IMG/VR virus record: IMGVR_UViG_3300032282_001926
Span: 1 to 26,414 of that record
Strand: one strand, 5' to 3'
Length of the DNA stretch: 26,414 nt
From: a virus
Shown here: positions 13,599 to 21,800 of the stretch, piece by piece
Position numbering within the stretch: position 1 is the stretch's first letter
Layout: each line of letters starts with the position of its first letter
The notes under the pieces: model-generated
The model's input: only the letters and a program-made list of their open reading frames with translations
The model's database searches: none
What the model was told of the DNA's origin: nothing
Translations under genes and position numbers: made by a program

Positions 13599-14549
13599 AT
13601 GGCAACGACGACTCGAATGGATCCTGGCGTATCCGGTCTGTTCACGGGCACGCTACGCGACGCAGCCGGGACGGTTATCCCGCTCGCGAACATCAACTCG
13701 GCGACCCTCACTCTGCGCGACGGCGCGACGGGCGCGATCGTGAACTCCCGAAATGGGCAGAACGTGCTCAACCTGAACAACGTCACGATCCATGCGACGT
13801 CCGGTGCGATCTCGTGGTCGATCATGCCAGCCGACACGGCCCTCATCGGGACGACCGGCGAGACCGAGGAGCATGTCGCGACGTTCACGATCACGTTCGA
13901 GACGGCGAAGACGCTGATCTTCGAGCATCGGATCGTCTGCCGAGGATATCTGCTGCTCTGCACGGTCGAGGACGTGGCACTGCGCAGGCCTCGAGTGGCG
14001 GACTCCGAGCGGCAGTTCATCGAGTTCCTGATCGACTCCGTGTCGTCTCGGGCCGAGGGCGAGACGACCCGGAAGTTCCGACGCGCGACCCGCACGGAGA
14101 CGTTCTCGATCGACGCATGGCAGCGCCAGGTGCGCGTGAAGGCATTCCCGATCGAGTCCGTGACGTCGATCAAGGAGAGCGTCACCGGGCAGTTCGCGAA
14201 CACGACCGCACTTCAGGCGACCGAGTACGACTGGTCGGTGCTCGGGCACAAGGGCGTGATCGAGCGCCGGAGCGGGAACCGATACGACGGCCTTACAAAC
14301 TTCGGCTTTCTCGAGGGCGTCGGGACCGTGCAGGTGGTCTACGTCGGAGGCTACCGTGACGTCTCTGCCGTGCCGTGGGACCTGCGCGACGCGGTGGCGA
14401 CGCAGGTGGCCTACATGCACCAGCGCAAGGACTCTCTCGGGATCTCCGGAGAGTCGGTCGACGGCAAGTCGATCTCGTATGCGATGGCGATGGACCTCCT
14501 GCCGAGCGTGGCTGCGGTGTTTGCGCAGCACTCTCCGATGCGGCTCTGA
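13599..14549 (+). CDS. Head-tail adaptor with an N-terminal Ig-like domain
   Basis: This 316-residue protein appears to be two domains. Residues 1-115 form a beta-sandwich with TGTLRDAAGTVIPLANINSA, LTLRDGATGAIVNSRNG and GAISWSIMPADTALIG, like small stand-alone phage Ig-like proteins. Residues about 118-316 start LLCTVEDVALRRPRV and include TRTETFSIDAWQRQVRVKAF and DLRDAVATQVAYMHQRKDSL; they match the gp6-like head-tail connector family that docks below the portal. Usual connectors have about 100-200 residues, so the N-terminal domain is extra and may project from the neck. Start ATG 13,599; the stop overlaps the next ATG (TGATG). Confidence 0.75.
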   Translation: MATTTRMDPGVSGLFTGTLRDAAGTVIPLANINSATLTLRDGATGAIVNSRNGQNVLNLNNVTIHATSGAISWSIMPADTALIGTTGETEEHVATFTITFETAKTLIFEHRIVCRGYLLLCTVEDVALRRPRVADSERQFIEFLIDSVSSRAEGETTRKFRRATRTETFSIDAWQRQVRVKAFPIESVTSIKESVTGQFANTTALQATEYDWSVLGHKGVIERRSGNRYDGLTNFGFLEGVGTVQVVYVGGYRDVSAVPWDLRDAVATQVAYMHQRKDSLGISGESVDGKSISYAMAMDLLPSVAAVFAQHSPMRL

Positions 14550-15145
14550 TGCGGGTCTCGGTCGACGTAGACACGGCGAAGTTCACGGCCGCCATTGGCT
14601 CTCTCGGCATGGCGCTCAAGGTCGGCGTGCCGAAGGGTCTAGACAACGCAGGCCAGCGGATCGAGGGCGACCTGAAGCGGGCAGCTCCGGTCAAGTCCGG
14701 CAGACTGCGTGCGTCGCTCGGGTACAAAGTGACCGGCGGACGCGAACTCGAGGTCGGGTCGCTCACGGGCGCCGAGGCGCTCGTCTACGCGCGACAGGTC
14801 GAGTTCGGCGGTCAGATCAACGGACGACCGTTTCTCGCGATCCCGCTGCCGAAGAGCGGTCTCTACACGAAGGCCGGAGTCGGCGGGATTCGTGCGCGCG
14901 ACGTGCGCTCGTCGCCTGGTCAGTTCGGCTACGGCTCGACGTTCATCCAGCGCTCGCGTGCCGGGAACCTGCTGATCTTCGGCAAGCGTCCAGGCAGCGA
15001 CGAACTGACGCCGCTGTTCGTCCTGAAGGAGTCCGTCACGCAGAAGGGCAAGCCCTACCTCTACCCGACCATCGAGAAGGACCTGCCGATGGTGGCCGAG
15101 GAGATTCAGGACGCGGTCGAGGCCGCGCTCGGAGGTAGCAAGTGA
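14549..15145 (+). CDS. Neck protein, HK97 gp10-like
   Basis: This 198-residue protein has the signature of the HK97 gp10-type family: NAGQRIEGDLKRAAPVKSGRLRASLGYKV near 32-60 and VYARQVEFGGQ near 79. It ends with PYLYPTIEKDLPMVAEEIQD, typical of the C-terminal helix. Family members act at the head-tail junction or proximal tail. ATG 14,549 overlaps the previous stop; the frame extends upstream but only as a shadow of the adaptor gene. About 60 residues in the middle (GLYTKAG...RAGNLLIF) are longer than in typical members and may be an inserted loop. Confidence 0.82.
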   Translation: MRVSVDVDTAKFTAAIGSLGMALKVGVPKGLDNAGQRIEGDLKRAAPVKSGRLRASLGYKVTGGRELEVGSLTGAEALVYARQVEFGGQINGRPFLAIPLPKSGLYTKAGVGGIRARDVRSSPGQFGYGSTFIQRSRAGNLLIFGKRPGSDELTPLFVLKESVTQKGKPYLYPTIEKDLPMVAEEIQDAVEAALGGSK

Positions 15146-15648
15146 CCTCGAACACGATCAGGCAGAAGCTCTTCGAGGCCGTCATCACGCGCCTCCAGCG
15201 GATCACCTACGACAACGGCTTCGACCGGGACATCGGCACGCGAGGCGTGTTCAACGCACGCAAACTGCCGCAGTCGATCCCGACGCCTGCCGTGGTCGTC
15301 ATGCGAGGGATCGAGGAGGTCGACATCACGGCGAACGGCCGGTTCACCTGCACGCTCCCGGTCGTCTGCGACTTCGTGGACGTCTACAACGGCGGCGACC
15401 CGGACGACGAGGCCGACGACTTCCTAGCAGAGGTCGAGGAGGCCGTGATGTCGGACGCGACGACCGGCGTGATCGAGTTCGAGCTGACCGTGCCGAGTCC
15501 GAACGGAGGCACGACGGCGATCATCGCGCGTATCAAGGAGGTCTCGAACGCCGTGAACTTCGGCGACCCGCTCGAGGGCAAGGTCTACGGCCGCTGCGAG
15601 TTCGAGGTGTCCTACGAGCGCAGCATGAAGGACCCGGCCAAGCATTGA
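15142..15648 (+). CDS. Tail terminator (tail completion) protein, probable
   Basis: This 168-residue protein starts at GTG 15,142 (GTGA overlap) between the neck protein and the tail tube genes, where siphoviruses encode the tail terminator. An N-terminal helix (NTIRQKLFEAVITRLQRI), a central beta-sheet (TPAVVVMRGIEEVDI, FTCTLPVVCDFVDVY) and a second helix (EADDFLAEVEEAVMSD) fit the alpha/beta fold of lambda gpU-like terminators. The C-terminal strands read GRCEFEVSYER. Assignment is based mainly on order and predicted fold. Confidence 0.65.
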   Translation: MTSNTIRQKLFEAVITRLQRITYDNGFDRDIGTRGVFNARKLPQSIPTPAVVVMRGIEEVDITANGRFTCTLPVVCDFVDVYNGGDPDDEADDFLAEVEEAVMSDATTGVIEFELTVPSPNGGTTAIIARIKEVSNAVNFGDPLEGKVYGRCEFEVSYERSMKDPAKH

Positions 15649-16766
15649 GCCGGCCGTCGCTGCACTGGGCTATCGAGGCAGACGGCACCGAGCGAGGCAA
15701 CGCGCTCGGGTACGCAACGGCCAACCGCCAGATGAAGGCCGCACTCTCGGAGATCGCCGACCTGACTCCGACCGCGGACGTGGCAGTTCACTTCTGCGTG
15801 CCGTCGCTGTTCCGGCCGATCGAGGGCAAGCGGAACCTGCTCTTCACGATGTACGAGTCCGCGCGCTTGCCGGACGAGTGGCCAGACGGCTTCGCGCGAG
15901 CTGATGCGGTGGTCGTACCGTCGATGTTCTGCCGGGACATCTTCCGGCCGCACACGGACCGGCCGATCTACGTCTGCCCGCTCGGCGTCGACCTCGGGAC
16001 CTACACCTACAAGAAGCGCCATTGGCCGAAGCCTGGCGAGAAGTTCCGCTGGCTCTACGTTGGCGCGCCGAACCAGCGGAAGTGGAGCCTGCTCGAGGAC
16101 CTCTACCGGCACCTGCTGCGCCGGATGGAGCGGACCGAGCTCTACATCAAGACGACCAACGCTCGCCTCCAGTCGATCGATATGCTGTCCAAGAGCGGCA
16201 CGCTCGACTCGTTCGACGGCGAGGTGGTCCGAGGCGACGGAGGCCGGTTCACGGTCGACAACCGCTTCCTCTCGGCCACGGAGATGCGCGACCTCTACTG
16301 GTCGGCGCACGGCTTCATCTTTCCGACTGTCGGCGAGGGCTGGGGACTGACGCCGCTCGAGGCCCAGGCGACCGGGCTGGCTCCGATCGTAACCGGCTAC
16401 TCCGGGCACATGGACTTCTGCACAGTCGAGAACTCGTACCCGATCCACTACCGGCTCGAGGAGCACGTCTGGCGGTCGTCGACCGGAGAGCCGGACCGGC
16501 AGTTCCTCTGGGCCATGCCAGACATCACCGACGCCATGCGAGCCGTGGCGGACGTCGTGATGGACTGGCACCGGGCACAGCAGAAGGGCAAGGCCGCGGC
16601 ACGCAGCGCCATGCGCTTCTCCTGGCCTTCGGCGGCTCGTCGGCTTTTACAGGTCGTTGCCGATTGTGGTAAGACTGAAGTGTCCGAGCGAGTTTCCGTC
16701 AAGGGTGGCGGCTCGCCTGCGCAGGCTACCGGCCACTGTCCATCGTCCACGTCACCGCTGCGATAG
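15645..16766 (+). CDS. GT-B fold glycosyltransferase, GT4-like (copy 2)
   Basis: This 373-residue enzyme is a paralogue of the gene at 6978. Shared features are AVHFCVPSLFRPIEGKRN, LFTMYE and the donor-site signature EGWGLTPLE (E231 and E239, E-X7-E). GAPNQRKW near 140 is the likely phosphate-binding loop. It starts at TTG 15,645 (TTGA overlap with the terminator gene). The last 30 or so residues, from about DCGKTEV onward, are encoded by DNA that also holds the tube gene's candidate promoter and leader, and have no counterpart in copy 1. Its place between connector and tube genes suggests that tail proteins could be acceptors, but this is inference. Confidence 0.85.
   Translation: MSRPSLHWAIEADGTERGNALGYATANRQMKAALSEIADLTPTADVAVHFCVPSLFRPIEGKRNLLFTMYESARLPDEWPDGFARADAVVVPSMFCRDIFRPHTDRPIYVCPLGVDLGTYTYKKRHWPKPGEKFRWLYVGAPNQRKWSLLEDLYRHLLRRMERTELYIKTTNARLQSIDMLSKSGTLDSFDGEVVRGDGGRFTVDNRFLSATEMRDLYWSAHGFIFPTVGEGWGLTPLEAQATGLAPIVTGYSGHMDFCTVENSYPIHYRLEEHVWRSSTGEPDRQFLWAMPDITDAMRAVADVVMDWHRAQQKGKAAARSAMRFSWPSAARRLLQVVADCGKTEVSERVSVKGGGSPAQATGHCPSSTSPLR
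16646..16750 (+). promoter_or_regulatory. Candidate promoter and structured leader with paired GTCCAY (tail tube)
   Basis: TTTACA at 16,646-16,651 and TAAGAC at 16,670-16,675, separated by 18 bases, form the best -35/-10 pair in the window. The leader then contains GCCTGCGCAGGC, a perfect 12-base palindrome at 16,716-16,727, followed by GTCCAT (16,738-16,743) and GTCCAC (16,745-16,750). GAGAGG at 16,774-16,779 is the probable ribosome binding site. The layout parallels the capsid leader. Confidence 0.55.
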
Positions 16767-16787
16767 CGCGGTGGAGAGGTAGTCACG

Positions 16788-17771
16788 ATGGCTCTCGCTC
16801 TGGATAGGAAGACACTCGTCCTCGTGAAGTCGGAGACGACTTACGGCACGGACCCGACTCCCTCGGAGTCGACCGACGCGATGCTGATCTACGGCGACGG
16901 CGCCGGCGTGTGGTCCGTCGACAACACGATGATCGACAAGGCCGCGCTGCGCGCGAGCCTGACGCCGACCAAGCAGCTCGTCGGCCGCGCCAAGGGCATG
17001 TTCAAGCCCGCGACCGTGGCCATGTCGAAGGGCAGCGCCGGCAAGCCGTTCTTCGCGCCGCTGCTGAAGGCGTGCGGTCACAAGGAGACCTCGGGCACCG
17101 TCTCGTCGTCGTCGTCGTGGACCTACGCACCCTCGGACACGGGTCCGTCTTCGTCGAGCGCGGACTTCCAGTCCTGCACGGCCTACGTCTACTCGGACGG
17201 CGTGCTGATGAAGGTGAACGGCATCCTCGGCACCGGCTCGCTGTCGATGCAGGCCGGGCAGGCGCCTGACCTGACCTTCGACATGCAGGGCACCTACAAC
17301 GCTCCGACGTCGGTCGCCCTGCCCTCCTCGCCGGTCTACCCGAGCGACACGAAGGTCCTGGTCGAGAGCGAGTCGCTGACGATCGGCGCGTACAACCCGA
17401 TCGTCCGGTCGATCAAGTTCGACTTCGGCGTCGGTGTCGTGGAGCGTGCGGACGCGAACTCGGCCTACGGGTTCAAGGGCGTCCACATCTCGAGCCGCGC
17501 GGCGAAGCTCGAGGTCGTCGTCGAGGCCGAGAACACGCTCTCCTCGAAAGACTTCTTCGCTGACCTTCGTGCGGCGACGGTGTCGAATGCGATCACCTGG
17601 ACGCACGCGACCGGGTCGACCTCGAAGATCATCTTCAACGTGCCGACGCCTCAGGTCACGAACGTCGCGGTCTCGCAGCAGGACGGCATCAAGCTCTACA
17701 CCGTGAGCTACATGTGCCAGTCCACGACCGACGGCGGCGACTACACGATCGAGTTCCGCGAGAAGCCGTAA
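16788..17771 (+). CDS. Major tail tube protein
   Basis: This 327-residue protein probably polymerises into the hollow tail tube. It begins MALALDRKTLVLVKSETTYG and continues with TPTKQLVGRAKGMFKP and KGSAGKPFFAPLLKACGHKE, characteristic of the Phage_tube family of long-tailed phages. VYSDGVLMKVNGILGTGSLS and QAGQAPDLTFDMQGTYNAP are also typical. The C-terminal strands end GGDYTIEFREKP. A serine run (about 105-109) is encoded by a TCG/GTC repeat. Start ATG 16,788 has GAGAGG upstream. A strong terminator follows 11 bases after the stop, so this is likely an abundant single-gene transcript. Confidence 0.9.
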   Translation: MALALDRKTLVLVKSETTYGTDPTPSESTDAMLIYGDGAGVWSVDNTMIDKAALRASLTPTKQLVGRAKGMFKPATVAMSKGSAGKPFFAPLLKACGHKETSGTVSSSSSWTYAPSDTGPSSSSADFQSCTAYVYSDGVLMKVNGILGTGSLSMQAGQAPDLTFDMQGTYNAPTSVALPSSPVYPSDTKVLVESESLTIGAYNPIVRSIKFDFGVGVVERADANSAYGFKGVHISSRAAKLEVVVEAENTLSSKDFFADLRAATVSNAITWTHATGSTSKIIFNVPTPQVTNVAVSQQDGIKLYTVSYMCQSTTDGGDYTIEFREKP

Positions 17772-17782
17772 CGGCATCGCGA

Positions 17783-17841
17783 GCGGCGGGTCGGTGACCT
17801 CGGATCCACGGATCGGTCACCGGCCCGCCGCACTGGTTTTT
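17783..17841 (+). terminator. Strong rho-independent terminator after the tail tube gene
   Basis: A 17-bp stem pairs 17,783-17,799 with 17,815-17,831, with only one U-G wobble. The loop is 15 bases and contains a small GATCC/GGATC inverted repeat. ACTGG and then TTTTT (17,837-17,841) follow. It starts 11 bases after the tube stop codon and directly precedes the next GTCCAC element. This is the clearest terminator in the window. Confidence 0.92.
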
Positions 17842-17846
17842 GCATA

Positions 17847-17860
17847 GTCCAGACGTCCAC
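17847..17860 (+). promoter_or_regulatory. GTCCAG/GTCCAC element before the tail assembly chaperone
   Basis: GTCCAG (17,847-17,852) and GTCCAC (17,855-17,860) are 8 bases apart, immediately after the terminator T-run. CATAGT at 17,843-17,848 is a weak -10 candidate that overlaps the first hexamer. CGAGG at 17,867-17,871 is a reasonable ribosome binding site for ATG 17,876. A promoter here would restart transcription after the terminator. Confidence 0.4.
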
Positions 17861-17875
17861 CTGACCCGAGGCACG

Positions 17876-18346
17876 ATGCCCACTGACCAGACCCTCCCTG
17901 CCGGACTCCGGCTCGTCGCGACCAAGAAGGAACCGATCAAGGTCCGCATCACGAAGGCCGACCCGAACGTCGCCTTCACCTGCTTCATCGCACGCATGAG
18001 TGCGGAGCAGATCACGAAGCTCGGAGAGCGCGCGACGCTGCCTCCAGGCGTGCGGCCCGGATCTCCGGCCGCGAAGAAGCACCAGCAGGAGTACCAGGAG
18101 TACTACTGCAAGAAGGTCATCGTCGGCTGGGAAGGCCTGACGATCGACAACCTCCGAGACATCTGGCGCGGTGACCAGGAGATCGAGGCCGACAAGTCAG
18201 TCACCGAGATCCCGTACACGCCCGAGTTCGCGTCGTTCCTGATGACGAACACGCTCGGCTCACGCTTCGGCGCTCTGATCTCGAACGCGCTCATCAATGG
18301 CGCGGATGAGGACGAGGAGGAGCGCGAGGAAAAAAAGGACGCCTAA
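17876..18346 (+). CDS. Tail assembly chaperone, short form (gpG-like)
   Basis: This 156-residue protein is the zero-frame product. It lies between the tube and tape measure genes, where siphoviruses encode the chaperones that load tape measure protein for tube assembly. The sequence VIVGWEGLTIDNLRDIWRGD and IPYTPEFASFLMTNTLGSRF resembles gpG-type chaperones, and the end is acidic (ADEDEEEREEKKDA). I use ATG 17,876; an earlier TTG at 17,840 lies in the terminator T-run. A slip site just before the stop allows a longer product. Confidence 0.8.
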   Translation: MPTDQTLPAGLRLVATKKEPIKVRITKADPNVAFTCFIARMSAEQITKLGERATLPPGVRPGSPAAKKHQQEYQEYYCKKVIVGWEGLTIDNLRDIWRGDQEIEADKSVTEIPYTPEFASFLMTNTLGSRFGALISNALINGADEDEEEREEKKDA

Positions 18347-18840
18347 GGCAGTTCGTCCTCGAGACGAGCCGCCCTGGCGCGCCTCGGTCCTGCGCGGAGT
18401 GCAAGGCCGCACAGGCCGGGCGGGACGACCCGGACGAGTGCTGGTACGGCCGGGACTCGTGCCCGTTCGAGGCGTTCGGCCGGGACTCGGAGATGGTCCG
18501 GGTCTACGAGTTCGCCATGCGCTCGGTCGAGACCTGGGAGGCTACGGGTCCCGGCAAGACCAAGCGCACGCAGGCCGGGATCAGTCCCGAGCGATTCGCC
18601 CTGGCGCTCCGGCTCTACCGGGTGCCGGACGTCGAGGGCGAACTGGACCCGCGCGTCCCGTTCCGGGACTCACTCGACGCCTACGAGTGGGTCTCGGTCG
18701 TGACGCGCGCTATCTGTGACGCGCCGAACGAGGTGACGCGGTCCGTGCGCGAGAGGCGCGAGGCCGAGGCTGCGCGCGAGCTCGACGACCTGCGCAAGAT
18801 GATGGCCCAGCACGAGGCGCGTTCCGAAAAGCCCGCGTGA
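17876..18840 (+). CDS. Tail assembly chaperone, -1 frameshifted long form (gpGT-like)
   Basis: A -1 shift on A AAA AAG at 18,331-18,337 joins 154 residues of the short form to 167 residues encoded to the stop at 18,838-18,840, giving 321 residues. The -1 frame is closed by TGA at 18,307-18,309, so it opens just before the slip site. The extension has a Cys cluster, SCAECK then ECWYGRDSC, which could bind zinc. It then has helical sequence ending in a coiled-coil-like RREAEAARELDDLRKMMAQH. An ATG at 18,493 could also start a shorter independent protein, but it has no clear ribosome binding site. The frameshift model matches the G/GT arrangement conserved in siphoviruses. Confidence 0.8.
18315..18367 (+). 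promoter_or_regulatory. Programmed -1 frameshift signal
   Basis: Three parts are visible. AGGAGG (18,315-18,320) is a Shine-Dalgarno-like stimulator 10 bases upstream of the slip site. The slippery heptamer A AAA AAG lies at 18,331-18,337. A small downstream stem, TCGTC with GACGA, lies at 18,353-18,367. The Shine-Dalgarno-like site and heptamer repeat the layout of the E. coli dnaX signal. The stem is short, so the upstream element may matter most. Confidence 0.82.
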
Positions 18841-18845
18841 TCTGG

Positions 18846-18878
18846 TAGACTCGGCAGTGTCCACCGTCCACGGTCCAC
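18846..18878 (+). promoter_or_regulatory. Candidate promoter with triple GTCCAC repeat (tape measure)
   Basis: TAGACT (18,846-18,851) is followed seven bases later by GTCCAC at 18,859-18,864, 18,866-18,871 and 18,873-18,878, an exact 7-base period. TTCCGA at 18,822-18,827 with an 18-base spacer is a poor -35. The start codon follows 15 bases after the last hexamer, with no purine-rich ribosome binding site between them. This is the most regular copy of the element. Confidence 0.55.
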
Positions 18879-18893
18879 CCGGCTTGCGACCTG

Positions 18894-21800
18894 ATGGCTG
18901 AGACGACCTTCACAGTCAAGATCGCAGTCCAGGAGGACGGGTCGATCTCGCTGATCGACCAGGCCGGTGAGAAGATTGCCTCGCTCGGGCAGGCTGCGTC
19001 TGGTGCGAAGGCCGGGCTCTCGACGCTCGAGGCTGGGACGAAGGCCGCTGGATCCGCCGCGCAGGCATCCGGTGGTCAGGTCGGCGAGTTCGGCAACAAG
19101 GCCGGCGAACTAGGGTCGAAGGCGCAGTCTGCGACGGGCGGGCTGTCGTCGATGGCGTCGTCGCTGCTCTCGCTCAACGCGGCCGTTGAACTGTCGAAGA
19201 CGGCTTTCGAGATCGGCAGTCGCGCCGTCGACGCGTTCTTCTCCGGCGTCGACCGCGCCGACAACCTGAACGACCTATCGCAGAAGATCGGCGTCAGCGT
19301 GTCGACGCTGTCAGCCTTCGAGCTTGCGGCGAACACCGCAGGCACGTCGATCGAGGGCGTCGGCAACGGCTTCAAGGTCCTCTCAAAGAACCTGTCCGAG
19401 GCATCTGCCGGGAACACGGCGATGGCCGACTCGTTCAAGCAGGTCCTCGGCGCATCATTCGACGTAAACGAAGGACTCTCCGACACGAACAGCACGATGC
19501 TCGCGCTCGCAGATGCGTTCGCTGGCATGGAAGACGGCGGACGCAAGACAGCGCTGGCGATGGAGGTCCTTGGCAAGTCCGGCGCCGACCTGATCCCGTT
19601 CCTGAATCAGGGCTCGGAAGAGATCACTCGCCTGACGACCCTATCGGAGCGCCTGGGCGCCGTGATCTCCGAGGACACAGCTGCAGCGGCCGATGCCTTC
19701 AACGACAACCTCGCGATCCTCGGGACGGCGGTCACCGGAGTCGGTACGCAGATCGCGGCATCGATGTTGCCTGCGCTGAAGGACCTGACGGACACGATCG
19801 TCGACTTTGTCGCGAACGACTCGACCGTCGCGGCATTCTCCGCAACATTCTCGAGCGCCATGAAGGCCATGTCGGCCGGTGTCCAGAAGATCGCCGACGA
19901 CTTGAAGAACCTCGGCGAGGGCGCGACGCTGAGTCAGCGCCTCGAGGTGATCTTTCGCGACGTGACTCCAACGGTGATCTCCGTCGGAGGACAACTTGCG
20001 AAGGCTCTCTGGAGCGGGTTCGTCTCGGTCGCTGTCTCCATCTGGAACTCGATGGACTGGGTCGACATCATCTCGACCGGGATCTTTATCGCCATAGGAG
20101 GTCCTGCCGGCGGAGCGCTGGCGTTTATCGGTCACGCGATCCTCGAAGGCATCACGGGCGGCGCGGTCGCCAAGGCACCGGAGTCCGCTGCTCAGATCGT
20201 AGACTCGCTTGCGACGGAGTTGAAGGACAACGCGGGCCAGGCCGCTCCGATGATATCGGACGGCGTGTTTGTGGCGATGCTCGGAGGCGGCGCCGCATTG
20301 GCGGCCAACCTGCTCACCGGGCCGATGCAGGCGCTCGGTGCATCGATCGTGGCTTCGCTTGGCGTTGCGATCGGCACTGGCGGCGTTGCAGTTGTTAGTG
20401 CTGCCCTTGCAGCCGTCGTCGTTGGAGGCATCGGCCTCGCCTTCGGCAGTGACGCTCAAGGCGCTTGGAACTCGCAACTGGCGCAGCTGGTCAACTCTGG
20501 CGCGGATACCGTGCGCTCGGAGGTCGAGGCAAAGCGAGACCTGCTCGAAGTAAAGCTCAAGGCGTCGATCGAGTTCGACGCGACCGACATGAGCGGCGAG
20601 ACGGCTCGCCTGAAGCTGGAACTCGACAAGGCGAACGCTGCCCTCGAGAAGACCGCGACGGTCTCTGCCATCGCCGAGGCCAACGGCATCTCCTATGCCG
20701 AGGCCCTGAAGCAGGTGAACTCCGGAACGACGGCAGTATCCGCTGCGGTCGACAAGGAGGCGGAGGCTCTCAAGCGCAAGGAGGAAGCGCAGAAGCAAGC
20801 GCAGGCCGTCATGGACGGCTACGTCTCGAAGCTGAACGAGATCAAGACGGCGACGGAGGCGACGACTTCCTTCTACACGCAACTGAATGCCACTCCGGTG
20901 AACTCGGACCGGTACGTGGCGATCAGCCAAGAGAAGGAGATCTACGACCAGCTCGTGACGACCCTCGGCACGGTCGAGGCGGCGCAGGCATCGATGGCGG
21001 CGCAGGACGCTGCCTATCAGGCAGCGTCAGAGGCGGTCGCGTCGAAGCGCTCGCAGTCAAGCGCTGTCTACGTCAACGACCTCCGGACTCAGGCGCAGGC
21101 AGAGGCAGATCACGTCGCCGCGATGAAGATCGCAGCTGACCAGTACGGAGTCACCGGGCAGACTCAATCTGCTGTTGCGGCGATCATCGAGGAGTCGAGC
21201 CTCCGCATTCTAGGAGCTACCGAGCAGGAGGCTGCGGCTATCCGGACGGCAGCCGAAGGTAAGATTCAGGCAGTCATCTCCGGTCAGACCTACGCCGACC
21301 AACTCACGCAACAGACCGAGGCCGAAAAGGCCCAGATGGACGCTGTCAACAAGAACAGCGAGGCCATCACGGCGCACGCCACGGCGATCCAGGGACTCTC
21401 GACTGTCGGACAGATCTGGCAGTACGCCGCCGACGGAGCGATCAGTTACGGCGACGCGGAGCGTGCGGCCACGGCTGCGGCTAGCGCGTCGACGGACGTA
21501 TTCGACCAAGCGGCGGCGGTGCGCATGCGACTGGTCGAGGTGACGGTCCAGCAGACGAACGAGAACCTGAAGGCTGCAGCCGCATCGCAACAGAACCAAG
21601 TCAACCTTCAGGCCGAGATCGCAGCGATCGATGCCGCCGAATCGTCTGGCGTTAGTTATGCGAACTCGACTCTGGAGATCGAGAGGGCGAAGATCCTCGC
21701 CGCCGCTGCCACCCAGAAAGCAGCCGACTCGACCATCGCAGAGACTGCTGCGCTGAACGAGTCGATCGACAAACTCGCGCAGAGCAAGATCAACGAGCTC

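Noticed and set aside
18297-18719. A plus-strand ORF in the +1 frame across the chaperone genes
   Set aside because: Arg/Gly/Pro-rich shadow. The -1 frame, opened by the slippery heptamer, gives the sensible protein.
19641-20930. A 429-codon minus-strand ORF opposite the tape measure gene
   Set aside because: Low-complexity Arg/Gly/Asp sequence with no motif, no ribosome binding site, and antisense to a continuous tape measure frame.
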